A program made the position numbers and the translations under genes. A DNA stretch of 64,000 nucleotides, taken from assembly GCA_902589345.1 (NCBI GenBank), contig CACISU010000003.1, positions 24,001 through 88,000 of the forward strand, in the 5' to 3' direction. The notes below the pieces were generated by a model, which was not told where the DNA came from, did not search any database, and saw only the letters and a list, made by a program, of their open reading frames with translations. How positions within the stretch are numbered: position 1 is the first letter of the stretch; every line of letters begins with the position of its first letter. Source of the stretch: an uncultured Pelagibacteraceae bacterium (GTDB taxonomy: Bacteria; Pseudomonadota; Alphaproteobacteria; Pelagibacterales; Pelagibacteraceae). Below are positions 35,177 to 43,248 of the stretch, one piece after another.

Positions 35177-35926
35177 ATGACTAAAATTAGTATTATTATT
35201 CCAACACTTAACTCATCGAAAACTATTAAAAAAACGATTACAAGTGTTATAAATCAAAGTTTCAAAGATTATGAAATAATCATTATCGATTCCTATTCCA
35301 TGGATAATACAATTAAAATAATAAAAAAATTTAACTCAAAAATTATTCGAGTATTTTATTTACCAAAATCAAAGAATTTATCTTATGCAAGATATTTTGG
35401 AATTTTAAAATCAAAAGGCAATTATATTTCATTTTTAGACTCAGACGATTATTGGCATAGAGATAAACTAAAATTACAATATTCTTTTATGAAAAAAAAA
35501 AATATATCTTTTACATCTACAAATTTTTTTTTGTTTAAGAATCTTAAAAAAAAAAAATTCAATTATAAAAAAAATATTTTTTTTAATGATTTACTTTTTA
35601 CAAGACCAATAGCCAATTCCTCAGTAATGGTAAAGAAAAGAATAATATTAAATATTGCTAAAAGGTATCAAAATATATCTTATGCAGAAGATTATCTTTG
35701 GTGGCTAAAAGCTTCAGAAAAAACAAAAATATTAAATATGCAAAAAAATTTAACTTATATAAGAGTCTCTGATAATAGTAGAACTAGTATAGGAATTATT
35801 AAAAATTTAAAATCACTAATATATATATATACAAAAATTTACAAATTTAGTTTTATTAAAATCGTATTAATATTTTTAAGCTTGTTCTTTAATAATTTTG
35901 AAAAAAAATTTTTTTACTATTCATAA
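35177..35926 (+). CDS. Glycosyltransferase family 2
   Basis: A 249-residue GT-A enzyme: ISIIIPTLNSSKTIKKTI at the N-terminus, YEIIIIDSYSMDNT, and SFLDSDDYWHRDKL as the nucleotide/metal-binding SDDxW region. NSSVMVKKRI and YAEDYLWWLKASE (acidic catalytic-base pair ED) complete the set. All expected GT2 features are present in a length slightly below average. It is soluble or peripherally bound at the inner membrane and adds one residue of the repeat. Confidence 0.88.
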   Translation: MTKISIIIPTLNSSKTIKKTITSVINQSFKDYEIIIIDSYSMDNTIKIIKKFNSKIIRVFYLPKSKNLSYARYFGILKSKGNYISFLDSDDYWHRDKLKLQYSFMKKKNISFTSTNFFLFKNLKKKKFNYKKNIFFNDLLFTRPIANSSVMVKKRIILNIAKRYQNISYAEDYLWWLKASEKTKILNMQKNLTYIRVSDNSRTSIGIIKNLKSLIYIYTKIYKFSFIKIVLIFLSLFFNNFEKKFFYYS

Positions 35927-35965
35927 AATTATTTTTAATATAAAAAGCTCAAACGATCAAATATT

Positions 35966-37228
35966 ATGAAATTAAATGTTTTTAAATTTTTCAATACTTT
36001 TAAATTTGAGGAACTATTATTAATTTTTTTCCCATTGCTTATAATTTCTGGACCTTTTTTTTCAGATTTAAGTGTAGTATTTTTTGCAATATTTTGCTTA
36101 TTTTACATAATAAAAAAAAAAATAAAAAATTTAGTCTTATTTAATTATAAATTTATTTTTATATTTTGGTTTTTTTGTTTTTTTTCTACAATTATTAATT
36201 ATAGTTTTGACTCGATAAGTTTAAAATTAACTCTAAAAAGTATTGCGTTATTAAGATTTTATCTGTTTATTTGTTTTATTATTTTTTTAATAGAATGTAA
36301 TAAATCAATCCTAAAGCATATATTTAATATTGTATTTTTTATTTTGATTTTTTTGTCAGTAGATTCATATTTGCAATTAATATTTAAATTTAATTTATTT
36401 GGCTATGAAAAGGTAGATCCAAAAAGATTAAGTGGAATTTTCAATGATGAATATATTCTTGGAAGCATATTGTTCAAAATATCTATTTTGATGCTCTACA
36501 CATCTAAATTTAGCAAAATAAACGAAAATTATATTTTATTATTTTTTTTGATTATTATAGAACCCTTAATTTTTTTTTCAGGGCAGAGAGGTCCTTTTTT
36601 AATTTCAGTAATTTTGATTATGGGCATGTTTTTTATAAATTACAAAAATAAATATTTTTATATTTCATTAATTTATTTAATTTTATTGATTGGAGGAAAC
36701 CTCATCTTTAACAAAAAATATAATGAAAGATTTATTTTCGATATTAAGGAAAATTTAAAGTATGATAATGTGATTGATTTAAAGAATAATGAACAAAAAA
36801 AATTAAATTATTCAATTCTTACCCCTTCTCATACACAACTATATGCTTCAAGTTTACAAATGTTTTATGAAAAAAAATTATTTGGACATGGTGCAAATTC
36901 ATTTAGACATAAATGTAAAGATTATAACAAATGTTCAACACACCCACATAATTTTTATTTACAAATGTTAGCCGAGGGTGGTTTAATATGTTTCCTATTC
37001 TTATTTGGATTTTTTTGCTATATATTAATTGATTATCTAAAGTGCTTAAATTCTATTTTAATAAGAAAGAAAAAAAATTTGAGTGCCTCTTATTATTTAA
37101 TTTTAGGAATATTATTAATTTTTTTTCCTTTACAACCAAATGGAAATTTTTTTAATAATTATATGTTAGTCCAAATTTCATTTTTAGTTGCAATTTATTT
37201 ACACGAAAGAAAAGAGACAACATCATGA
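35966..37228 (+). CDS. O-antigen ligase/polymerase (Wzy_C family)
   Basis: A 420-residue polytopic membrane protein with about ten to twelve hydrophobic segments. A periplasmic loop between residues 260 and 330 ends in LFGHGANSFRHKC and CSTHPHNFYLQMLAEGGLI. The loop's His-Pro-HN motif followed by a glycine-rich turn is the signature of O-antigen ligases and Wzy-like polymerases. SGQRGPFL is another family element. With an ABC exporter in the same island, a WaaL-type ligase joining glycan to lipid A-core is plausible; polymerase function cannot be excluded. Confidence 0.82.
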   Translation: MKLNVFKFFNTFKFEELLLIFFPLLIISGPFFSDLSVVFFAIFCLFYIIKKKIKNLVLFNYKFIFIFWFFCFFSTIINYSFDSISLKLTLKSIALLRFYLFICFIIFLIECNKSILKHIFNIVFFILIFLSVDSYLQLIFKFNLFGYEKVDPKRLSGIFNDEYILGSILFKISILMLYTSKFSKINENYILLFFLIIIEPLIFFSGQRGPFLISVILIMGMFFINYKNKYFYISLIYLILLIGGNLIFNKKYNERFIFDIKENLKYDNVIDLKNNEQKKLNYSILTPSHTQLYASSLQMFYEKKLFGHGANSFRHKCKDYNKCSTHPHNFYLQMLAEGGLICFLFLFGFFCYILIDYLKCLNSILIRKKKNLSASYYLILGILLIFFPLQPNGNFFNNYMLVQISFLVAIYLHERKETTS

Positions 37229-38250
37229 TTTTAGACTTTATATATATAACAATACTTTTTTATTTTTTAAATTACTTAACTTTAAAATCAAAATTAGCTA
37301 ATAATAATTTATTAGATAATGATTTTAAAAAAATTCAAAGTTTTCATAAAAGTCCTGTTCTAAGATCTGGAGGAATATTAATTTTCTTCTCAATACTATT
37401 TATCTTTTTTTTTGATTTAAGTAGCAAAACAAGTATCGATTACATAATTTTCTTTTCAGCAATTAATTTTCTAATCGGTTTTGTTGCTGATATAAAAATA
37501 ATCGAAAATCCATTGAAAAGATTCTTTTTAATTTTATTTTTTAATTTATTTTTAATAATATATTTTGAATTTTATATTTTAAATTTTAACTTATCTATAC
37601 TTGATTATTTAAACAATTTCTTTTTAATTAAAATCTTTTTAACCTTTTTTGCAATTTTTTTCATAATTAATGGATCAAACTTAATTGATGGTTTTAATGG
37701 ATTATTATCAATACACACATCACTTTTATTTATCTTTCTTATTTATGTATTAAAGCAAAATAATTTTGATTTAGAATTAGAAAATTATCTTATATTTCTT
37801 ATTTTTGTAAATTTTTTATTTCTTACGTTAAACTTTCCTAATGCAAAAGTTTTTTTAGGAGACTCTGGTGCTTTTTTTCTTGGTTCTAATGCAGCAGTAA
37901 TTTCAATACTAGTTTCAAATGGCATAAATGAAATTTCACCTTTTTTTATTGCAAATATTCTTTTTTATATTTTTTTTGAAATTTTTTTTTCGGTTTTCAG
38001 AAAAATTATTCAAAAAAAAAATCCATTTTATCCAGATAATATGCACTTACATATGATGTTGTATAGACATATTAAACGAAAAATAAAATATGCAAATCCA
38101 GTTACTTCAATAATAATTAATTCTATATATTTATTGACTGTAATACCTTGTTTGTTTTTTTATAATAATACTATTTTTTGTCAAACTGTATTCATATTTC
38201 AAATAATTTTATATATGACATTTTATTTTTACTTATTAAAAAAAAACTAA
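37225..38250 (+). CDS. Undecaprenyl-phosphate sugar-1-phosphate transferase (WecA/MraY family)
   Basis: A 341-residue polytopic membrane enzyme of the polyprenyl-phosphate N-acetylhexosamine-1-phosphate transferase family. Motifs: SFHKSPVLRSGG near the N-terminus, NLIDGFNGLLSIH in the middle, the aspartate loop VFLGDSGAFFLGS, and the C-terminal FYPDNMHLHMMLYRH (HxH loop). It begins glycan assembly by placing the first sugar phosphate on undecaprenyl phosphate. The start overlaps the ligase stop (ATGA); its stop overlaps the next start (TAATG). Confidence 0.88.
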   Translation: MILDFIYITILFYFLNYLTLKSKLANNNLLDNDFKKIQSFHKSPVLRSGGILIFFSILFIFFFDLSSKTSIDYIIFFSAINFLIGFVADIKIIENPLKRFFLILFFNLFLIIYFEFYILNFNLSILDYLNNFFLIKIFLTFFAIFFIINGSNLIDGFNGLLSIHTSLLFIFLIYVLKQNNFDLELENYLIFLIFVNFLFLTLNFPNAKVFLGDSGAFFLGSNAAVISILVSNGINEISPFFIANILFYIFFEIFFSVFRKIIQKKNPFYPDNMHLHMMLYRHIKRKIKYANPVTSIIINSIYLLTVIPCLFFYNNTIFCQTVFIFQIILYMTFYFYLLKKN

Positions 38251-38930
38251 TGATGCAAATTTTTATATTAAATGGGGGAGCAGGTTCGAGGGTTAAAAAT
38301 ATCTCCAAGAAAAAACCAAAATGTTTAATTAAATTTAATAAAAAACCATTTCTTTACTATCAATTACGTTTATTAAAAAAATCAGGATTTGATGATATCG
38401 TGTTGTGTCTGGGCTATAAGGCAATTGAAATAGTTAAATATCTAAATAAAAATAAAAAATTATCCAAAAATGTAAGATATACAAAAGAAAGAAATAAATT
38501 AGACACAGGAGGAGCATTAGTTAATTCAAAGAAGCTAATGAATGAGATTTTTTTTGTAACATTTGGGGATAGTTATTTAAATATTAATTATAAAAAAATT
38601 TTAAGATTTTTTAAAAAAAAAAATTATTCGAGTTTAATAACAGTAATAAAAAAACAAAAAGTTCCATACCACAAAGCAAATATATTTATCTCAAAAAATA
38701 AGATAATATCAAATAAATCAGGAAAAAATTCTAATTTTATTGATTATGGTTTAATGATTTTTAAAAAACAGGTTTTTTCTAATTATTCTTTAAAGAAGAT
38801 ACCTTTAAGAAAAGTAATAAAAGAACTTATTGACAATAAAGATATTTGTTTTGTTAAAATTAATAAAAAGTTTAATGAAATAGGTTCTGAATATGGTATA
38901 GAAAACTTTAAAAATTATATTAACAAATGA
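38250..38930 (+). CDS. hddC: Sugar-1-phosphate nucleotidyltransferase (HddC-like)
   Basis: A 226-residue nucleotidyltransferase: FILNGGAGSRVKN (the GGxGxR loop), KKPKCLIKFNKKPFL (the KP substrate motif), DTGGALVNSKKL, and FFVTFGDSYLNINY (metal-binding GDSxxN). Size and context match D-glycero-alpha-D-manno-heptose 1-phosphate guanylyltransferase; the heptose isomerase and phosphatase genes follow directly, and an HddA-like kinase lies at 43245. ATG at 38250 is chosen because it overlaps the WecA-like stop by one base and directly precedes the first strand; an earlier in-frame start would read through that gene. Confidence 0.8.
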   Translation: MMQIFILNGGAGSRVKNISKKKPKCLIKFNKKPFLYYQLRLLKKSGFDDIVLCLGYKAIEIVKYLNKNKKLSKNVRYTKERNKLDTGGALVNSKKLMNEIFFVTFGDSYLNINYKKILRFFKKKNYSSLITVIKKQKVPYHKANIFISKNKIISNKSGKNSNFIDYGLMIFKKQVFSNYSLKKIPLRKVIKELIDNKDICFVKINKKFNEIGSEYGIENFKNYINK

Positions 38931-39511
38931 AATTTACTCCGACTTTTTTTAAAGAAGCAAATAATACAATTTCAAGAATTGAAAAAAAGAAAATTGAATC
39001 AATTGCTAAAATGCTTAAAAAGCTTAGATCAAATAAAGGTAGACTTTTTATAATGGGAGTTGGTGGTAGTAGTGGAAATGCCTCTCACGCAGTAAATGAT
39101 TTTAGAAAACTTTGTAACATAGAAGCGTATTGTTTAACTGATAATATATCCGAAATTACAGCCAGAACAAATGATGAGGGTTGGGATTCTACTTTTGTAG
39201 GATATTTAAAAAATAGTAATCTCAAATCTAAAGATATTTTAATGACATTTTCAGTTGGAGGGGGAAATATAAAAAAAAAAATAAGTATGAATATTGTAAA
39301 TGCTCTTAAATACGCAAGTAAAAAAAAAGTTAAAACAATATCTGTTATTGGAAGAAATGATGGATATGCTGCAAAAAATTCTACCATTTCAATTATATTC
39401 AATATTGATAATAAAAAATTAGTTACACCCATAACTGAGAGTCTTCAGGTTTTAGTTTGGCACTATTTGGTATCAAGTCCAATATTGCAAAAAAATAAAA
39501 CTACATGGTGA
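38927..39511 (+). CDS. gmhA: SIS-domain phosphoheptose isomerase (GmhA)
   Basis: A 194-residue SIS-fold isomerase. FIMGVGGSSGNASHAVNDF is the substrate-binding glycine/serine loop. DILMTFSVGGGN and VKTISVIGRNDGYAAKNS follow. It differs from E. coli GmhA at several active-site positions (VGGGN in place of SxSGNS), as seen in GDP-heptose pathway isomerases. It converts sedoheptulose 7-phosphate to D-glycero-D-manno-heptose 7-phosphate. ATGA overlap with HddC upstream; a GmhB gene starts inside its end. Confidence 0.84.
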   Translation: MKFTPTFFKEANNTISRIEKKKIESIAKMLKKLRSNKGRLFIMGVGGSSGNASHAVNDFRKLCNIEAYCLTDNISEITARTNDEGWDSTFVGYLKNSNLKSKDILMTFSVGGGNIKKKISMNIVNALKYASKKKVKTISVIGRNDGYAAKNSTISIIFNIDNKKLVTPITESLQVLVWHYLVSSPILQKNKTTW

Positions 39512-40035
39512 AAAGAAAAGCAATTTTTTTCGACAGAGATGGCGTTTTGATTCATGCCCCTGTTACATCAAACAATAAACCAATATCTATAAAAAAATTA
39601 AAAGAATTAAAATTTACAAAAAATATAGTTCAAATTTGTAAAATTTTAAAACAAAGATATTTGTTGTTTATGATAACAAACCAACCCGATTTTGAAAGAA
39701 AAAATAATACAAAAAAAAATATTATAGAAATTAACCAATTTATTAAAAAAAAATTATACTTAAAAAAAATTTTTGTATGCTATTCCAAAAATGATAGTTG
39801 CCCTAATAGAAAACCAAATCCAGGCATGATATTGAAAGCAAAAAAATTATTTAATATTAGTCTTAAAGATAGTTACGTAATTGGAGATAGATGGAGAGAT
39901 ATAGGTGCTGGTAAAAAAGCAGGGTGTAAGACAATATTTATTAATAGAAAATATAATGAAAAAAACCCCTATAAACCTGATTTTACTATTAAAAGTAATG
40001 AAAAAATATTAAAAATTTTAAATGAAAAAAATTAA
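39505..40035 (+). CDS. gmhB: D,D-heptose 1,7-bisphosphate phosphatase (GmhB, HAD family)
   Basis: A 176-residue HAD phosphatase: IFFDRDGVLI (nucleophile Asp and acid/base Asp), FMITNQPDFER (motif II, Thr-Asn-Gln), SCPNRKPNPGMILKAKK (motif III region; the Cys-Pro and Arg-Lys-Pro of GmhB), and VIGDRWRDIGAGKKAG (motif IV). It removes the C7 phosphate of the heptose bisphosphate formed by the kinase. The zinc-site Cys/His cluster found in E. coli GmhB is partly reduced. Overlaps the isomerase by 7 nt and the next oxidoreductase by 14 nt. Confidence 0.86.
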   Translation: MVKRKAIFFDRDGVLIHAPVTSNNKPISIKKLKELKFTKNIVQICKILKQRYLLFMITNQPDFERKNNTKKNIIEINQFIKKKLYLKKIFVCYSKNDSCPNRKPNPGMILKAKKLFNISLKDSYVIGDRWRDIGAGKKAGCKTIFINRKYNEKNPYKPDFTIKSNEKILKILNEKN

Positions 40036-41077
40036 TTTTATTTTAGTTGGTCTTGGTAATTACTCTTGTCAGAGATTAGATATACTAGAAAAAAATAAAA
40101 AATACAATTTAGTAGGCTTAGTAGATACTGATAAAAAAAAAATAAAAAAATTTCCAAAAGAATACAAAAAAATGTTTTTTCAATCAATCTCGCAAGCAAA
40201 TAAAAAAGTAAGCGCTGATGCATGTTTTATATATGTATCTGCTTATAATCATGCTAAATTAGTATGTGAAAGTTTAGAAAATAATTTACACACTTTCTGT
40301 GTAAAACCCATAGCTTTAAATCACAAAGAATTTAAAAAAATTTTAAAAATAAAAAATCAAAGAAAAAACCTAATTTTAGTTCAGGGACAAAATAATCAAT
40401 GGAATGATGCAAGTATTGAAATGAATAAAATTCTTAATGATAAAAAAATTTTTGGAAGTTTTAAATTAGGTTATTGTATAACTTGGGGAAGACAGGTTTT
40501 ACAAAATCAAAATGCTCAAATTGATGCTAAAACCGATGGTTCATTTTTTCATTCAATGGCAATTCATCAGTTAGGTCAACTAGTTGCATCATTAGGACTG
40601 CCACATACAGTATTTTGTAAATCACCTAGAGGCGGTGATAAAACTATAGGATATAAAAATATTAATAGAACTGGATCAGGAACAGTTATATTTGATTATG
40701 GTGAAGGAAGATATTTTACATACTTGGGCAACAGATCTGGCCATGGAAATCCTAGAGGTTTTGCCGCAAGATGGAGTGGTGATTGGATGTTTAATGGAAC
40801 AAGAGGTGATTTAAAAAGATCCGGCGGAAGGATTACCGTATTCTCAGATGGATCTATAAAAAAAGATAGCTATTTACAGGATATAGATGATTTTCAAATT
40901 TTGGATGATGAAAGACAATACAATTTATTTTTTAGTTCTATAGTAAATAAACTTAAATATCTTGAAAAACAATCTTTGGAAACTTGGCTTTTAATGGAAG
41001 CCTGCAATATTTCATCAAAGAAAAGTAAAGTTGTGAATTTAAAAGAGTTAAAAAAGGCTTTAGGTTTTAATTTATGA
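40022..41077 (+). CDS. Gfo/Idh/MocA-family oxidoreductase
   Basis: A 351-residue NAD(P)-dependent sugar oxidoreductase. FILVGLGNYSCQRLDIL is the nucleotide-binding motif and VGLVDTDKKK the adjacent acidic strand. CVKPIA corresponds to the EKP motif, with Lys kept and Glu replaced by Val. GSFFHSMAIHQLGQLVAS gives the conserved DxxxH-like catalytic region. The family oxidises or reduces hydroxyls of sugars and amino sugars. Here the partner may be the SDR that overlaps it downstream (ATGA); the substrate could be a heptose or keto-sugar phosphate/nucleotide. Confidence 0.83.
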   Translation: MKKINFILVGLGNYSCQRLDILEKNKKYNLVGLVDTDKKKIKKFPKEYKKMFFQSISQANKKVSADACFIYVSAYNHAKLVCESLENNLHTFCVKPIALNHKEFKKILKIKNQRKNLILVQGQNNQWNDASIEMNKILNDKKIFGSFKLGYCITWGRQVLQNQNAQIDAKTDGSFFHSMAIHQLGQLVASLGLPHTVFCKSPRGGDKTIGYKNINRTGSGTVIFDYGEGRYFTYLGNRSGHGNPRGFAARWSGDWMFNGTRGDLKRSGGRITVFSDGSIKKDSYLQDIDDFQILDDERQYNLFFSSIVNKLKYLEKQSLETWLLMEACNISSKKSKVVNLKELKKALGFNL

Positions 41078-41844
41078 GTTTTAAAAAAAAAAATATAATA
41101 ATAACAGGGTCTACAAAAGGATTAGGCAAAGAATTAGCTATAGAATTTGATAAACAAGGTGCAAACATTATTTTAATTGGAAGATCAAAAGATTTACTCA
41201 ATCAGTTGAAAAAAAAACTAAATAATTCAAAAAATCATTTATTTTTAAATGGTGATATGCTTTATAAAAATATTCTTAATAGAAATTTTAAAAAAATAAA
41301 TAAAAAATTCAATAAAATTGATATCATCATTCATTGTATTGGTGGTAGTTTTGGAATAAATAATCCTTTATCAAGTTGGAAAAATTTTGAGATGTCTTTA
41401 AGGGGAAATCTTGGATTAGCCATTGAAATTAATAATTTTTTTATTCCTAAAATGATTAAAAAAAAAAATGGTAATATTATTCATGTAGGTTCAGTAGTAG
41501 CTCACGAAGCAAATGCATCAGTTCCTTATGTAACATCTAAAGCAAGCGTATCAGCATATGTAAGAGTCATGGGAAATTATCTTGCAAATTATGGTGTGAT
41601 TTTGTCAGGGATTCTTCCAGGAGGTTTTTATGGAGATCAAAATGCTATGGCACGACTTAAATTATATAAGCCAGATGAATATAAAAAATTTTTAAGATCT
41701 TTGCCTGAAAAAAAAATGCCAGTTGCAAAAAATTATATAGATATAATAAAACTTTTGTCATCAAACAAATCTAAAATTTTTTCAGGTTCTTTAATTTATT
41801 TAGATCAGGGGCAAAGTAAAACAGTGCAGCAAATATTTAATTAA
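41074..41844 (+). CDS. SDR-family oxidoreductase
   Basis: A 256-residue classical SDR: IIITGSTKGLGKELAIEF (cofactor binding), HCIGGSFG (replacing NNAG), HVGSVVAHE (catalytic Ser), YVTSK (Tyr/Lys), GILPGGF and LIYLDQGQSK. It is paralogous to the truncated gene at 1-701, sharing the NLGLAIEINN and AYVR stretches. It sits after a Gfo/Idh oxidoreductase inside the heptose run, so it may alter a heptose derivative. The upstream Gfo/Idh stop and its ATG share four bases. Confidence 0.86.
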   Translation: MSFKKKNIIITGSTKGLGKELAIEFDKQGANIILIGRSKDLLNQLKKKLNNSKNHLFLNGDMLYKNILNRNFKKINKKFNKIDIIIHCIGGSFGINNPLSSWKNFEMSLRGNLGLAIEINNFFIPKMIKKKNGNIIHVGSVVAHEANASVPYVTSKASVSAYVRVMGNYLANYGVILSGILPGGFYGDQNAMARLKLYKPDEYKKFLRSLPEKKMPVAKNYIDIIKLLSSNKSKIFSGSLIYLDQGQSKTVQQIFN

Positions 41845-41856
41845 AAAATTATTAAT

Positions 41857-42546
41857 ATGATTTATATATCAATTCTTATTGCATCATATAATAGTGAAAA
41901 AAAAATTTTAAGTACTTTAAAAAGTGCATCATTAGCTTGTAAAAAGGAGAAAGTTAATTATGAAATTGTTGTTGTTGATGATTGTTCCTCTGACCAAACG
42001 TTTTTTTATTTAGAGAAGATAAGTAAGAAATTTAAAAACTTAAAAATTTTTAAAAATAAAACAAACCTTGGTTTTTCGTATTCAATTTTAAAAGCAGCAA
42101 GACTGGCCAAAGGATATAAAATAAAAATTTTACATGCTTCGAATATTGAAAGTTCTAAGGATATACAAAATTATTTAGAAAAATCAAAAAATTTTGAGGT
42201 AATATTAACTGATTTTATAGACAAAAGGAAATTATTTCGAAAAATATTATCTTTTTTGTGTTCTCGTTGTTTTAGCATTGTATCTGGAAAATATATAAAA
42301 TATTTTAATTCATCTATTTTATGCAATAGAAAATCCTTTTTAAAATTTTTTCCTAAAAATTTTAAGGGAAATTTTTTCTTAAGTGTTATAATTTCTAAAC
42401 TTTTATTAAGCAAAAGAACATTTGCAGAAGTAAGAGTATTACAGAAACATCCTAAAACTGGATCTAAAGCATTATCTTTTGTTAATTTGTATTGTTTTTT
42501 TTATGCTTTAATGATTGTTTTTATGTTTAGAATATTTAATAAATAA
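41857..42546 (+). CDS. Glycosyltransferase family 2
   Basis: A 229-residue GT-A enzyme: ISILIASYNSEKKILSTL, YEIVVVDDCSSDQT and NKTNLGFSYSILKAARLAKG are standard GT2 N-terminal features. The metal-binding segment reads KILHASNIE instead of DADD/DxD, so donor binding is unusual or weakened. The final 20 residues are hydrophobic (FFYALMIVFMF), a possible membrane anchor like that of dolichol-phosphate-mannose synthase-type GT2 proteins. It lies between an SDR and a transaldolase in the heptose run. Confidence 0.8.
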   Translation: MIYISILIASYNSEKKILSTLKSASLACKKEKVNYEIVVVDDCSSDQTFFYLEKISKKFKNLKIFKNKTNLGFSYSILKAARLAKGYKIKILHASNIESSKDIQNYLEKSKNFEVILTDFIDKRKLFRKILSFLCSRCFSIVSGKYIKYFNSSILCNRKSFLKFFPKNFKGNFFLSVIISKLLLSKRTFAEVRVLQKHPKTGSKALSFVNLYCFFYALMIVFMFRIFNK

Positions 42547-42549
42547 ATT

Positions 42550-43248
42550 ATGAGTAAATTAAAAATATTTGCTGATGGAGCTGACGAGAAAGAAATCTTA
42601 AAATTTAATAATATGAAAATAATTAGTGGATTAACCACCAACCCGTCATTGATGAAAAAATCAGGGGTTAAGAACTATGAAGATTTTTGTACTAAAATAT
42701 TAAAAAAGGTAAAAAAACCAATTTCTTTTGAAATATTTTCAGATGATGAAAAAAATATTTATAGACAGGCAAAAATTATTTCTTCTTGGTCAAAAAATGT
42801 TTATGTTAAAATTCCAGTTATAAATACTAAAAATCAGTCTTTATCAAAAGTAATTTCTAAATTATCTAAGGAAGGTATAAAACTTAATATAACTGCAGTC
42901 TTTACAAAAAAACAAATAAATAAAATAATTAATTGCTTAGACTCCAAAACTCCAGCAATTTTATCAATTTTTTGCGGTAGAATAGCTGATGCCGGAAAAG
43001 ATGTATCAGTGTTTATTAAATACGCAAAAAAAGTAAGAGGTAAAAAAAAAAATATTAAAATTCTTTGGGCCAGTACAAGAGAACTATATAATTTGGTTGA
43101 GGCAAAAAAATTAAATTGTGATATAATTACCGTTCCAACCAGTATATTAAATAAAATCAACCTATTGGGAAAAAACTTAGATAAATATTCATTAGAAACA
43201 GTAAAAATGTTTTATCAAGACGCAAAAAAAGCAGGTTTTAAATTGTGA
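42550..43248 (+). CDS. Transaldolase/fructose-6-phosphate aldolase-family protein
   Basis: A 232-residue class I aldolase of the short TalC/MipB type. LKIFADGADEKEIL at the N-terminus, GLTTNPSLMKKSG, the Schiff-base lysine in VYVKIPV, LNITAVFTKKQ and ILWASTRELYN. Short transaldolases interconvert sedoheptulose 7-phosphate and C3/C4/C6 phosphates. Inside a heptose gene run it could feed or adjust the sedoheptulose 7-phosphate pool needed by GmhA. It is followed by the HddA-like kinase with a GTGA overlap. Confidence 0.86.
   Translation: MSKLKIFADGADEKEILKFNNMKIISGLTTNPSLMKKSGVKNYEDFCTKILKKVKKPISFEIFSDDEKNIYRQAKIISSWSKNVYVKIPVINTKNQSLSKVISKLSKEGIKLNITAVFTKKQINKIINCLDSKTPAILSIFCGRIADAGKDVSVFIKYAKKVRGKKKNIKILWASTRELYNLVEAKKLNCDIITVPTSILNKINLLGKNLDKYSLETVKMFYQDAKKAGFKL

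Noticed and set aside
39085..39432. 115-codon minus-strand frame
   Set aside because: Antisense to the GmhA active-site region.
42834..43160. 108-codon minus-strand frame
   Set aside because: Antisense to the transaldolase gene.
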